A stretch of 64,000 nt of DNA, from assembly GCF_021191705.1 (NCBI RefSeq), contig NZ_JAIWPU010000012.1, positions 1 through 64,000 on the forward strand. Reading direction: 5' to 3'. This DNA is from Proluteimonas flavola. Its GTDB lineage: Bacteria > Pseudomonadota > Gammaproteobacteria > Xanthomonadales > Xanthomonadaceae. The translations under genes and the position numbers were made by a program. Positions 63,551-64,000 of this stretch are shown here, piece after piece (position 1 is the stretch's first letter; the number at the start of each line of letters is the position of its first letter). The notes beneath the pieces were generated by a model, which saw nothing but the letters and a program-made list of their open reading frames with translations, was not told the origin of the DNA and searched no databases.

Positions 63551-64000
63551 CTATGGATTTTCCGGAAACGGCGGCAGTTGCGCCGACCGCAGGGCCGGGT
63601 TCGAGGCGGCGATCCTTTCGGCGCCGATGCGCTCGACGATCGCCGCATGGACCCGACGGGCGGCATCCCGATCGCGCCAGCGCCCGAGGTCGCTGACGAT
63701 GTCGGCCAGCGACGGCGGCACGGCCATGTCGCGCACGTACCGCGCACCGCGCAGGTCTTCCTGCTCGGGATACAGCACCTGCATCGTCGCCGCCTGCAGC
63801 AGAGCGCCGGCGCTCGCATGGTCCTGCCCCGCCGCGAACAGGCGTGCCAGCAGGATGCGCTGGTTCGCCGCCAGCACCGGCATCTGCCGCAGGCGCGCCG
63901 CCAGCGCCTGCAACTGGCCCGGGTCGAGGACCCGCGGCAGGCGGTCGGCCAGGGTCGCCAGCAACTGCAGTTCGTGTCCACCGATATCGCCTTCGTGCAA
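63551..64000 (-). CDS. Partial gene, Ala/Leu/Arg-rich helical protein
   Basis: The 3' end (at least 149 residues) of a gene that continues beyond the window; the 5' end is missing. The sequence is made of short helical segments (LQLLATLADRLPRVLD, QRILLARLFAAGQDHASAGALLQAATMQVL) reminiscent of TPR-like repeats, ending PALRSAQLPPFPENP. I do not recognise it. It is upstream of the sensor kinase on the same strand, with 107 bases between. Confidence 0.6.
   Translation of the reverse strand: MHEGDIGGHELQLLATLADRLPRVLDPGQLQALAARLRQMPVLAANQRILLARLFAAGQDHASAGALLQAATMQVLYPEQEDLRGARYVRDMAVPPSLADIVSDLGRWRDRDAARRVHAAIVERIGAERIAASNPALRSAQLPPFPENP

Overview
The window is high-GC chromosomal DNA from a gammaproteobacterium. 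Gene content and order (smc-zipA-ligA, scpA-scpB-rluB, a zwf-glk-pgl-edd-eda block, GyrA with Gln83, an 834-residue LigA, TonB receptors next to LacI regulators) point to the Lysobacteraceae/Xanthomonadaceae (Lysobacter, Luteimonas, Stenotrophomonas relatives). That assignment is inference. I saw no rRNA, tRNA, CRISPR array or prophage. Small dispersed repeats are frequent: REP palindromes, a hexamer repeat and a MITE-like element.

Region 1 (1-2.5 kb): a heat-shock pair (Hsp20, then CbpA), read leftward from a good sigma-32-type promoter, is divergent from a Prx5-type peroxiredoxin. Region 2 (2.5-18.2 kb, all minus strand): a MacAB-like export system (adaptor, ATPase, duplicated permease), an unrecognised anchored protein, an NtrC-class regulator, its kinase and PBP1C form one tightly packed series. 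A sigma-54-type promoter ends next to the first gene. A very large alpha-2-macroglobulin lipoprotein, the usual partner of PBP1C, lies just upstream beyond a repeat with extreme G and C homopolymers. Region 3 (18.5-32.2 kb, minus strand): gyrA, mtnA, a repeat-flanked small membrane gene, then epmA, ligA, fosX, zipA and smc. A FosX-type fosfomycin hydrolase gene sits between the division and replication genes.

Region 4 (32.4-52.6 kb) is the most coherent system. It has a LacI-family repressor, an Oar-like TonB receptor, a GH144-like lipoprotein glucanase, a binding-protein ABC importer, a 1085-residue discoidin plus six-hairpin glycosidase lipoprotein, a separately placed MalK/UgpC-type ATPase, and a complete route from glucose to pyruvate and glyceraldehyde-3-phosphate (glk, zwf, pgl, edd, eda). 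Three near-identical operator-like palindromes (33581, 48262, 52595) lie in front of zwf/ugpC, the glucanase operon and the repressor. I read this as one regulon that captures a glucan, imports its sugar and burns it by the Entner-Doudoroff path.

Region 5 (52.7-57.4 kb): a YciI protein, then scpA-scpB-rluB, whose last two products carry long acidic and Gly/Arg-rich tails, followed by three REP palindromes. Region 6 (57.5-64 kb): an FAD oxidoreductase that appears frameshifted, a desaturase with its ferredoxin reductase controlled by a divergent FabR/DesT-like repressor, a sensor kinase behind a second sigma-54-like site, and a gene cut by the window edge.
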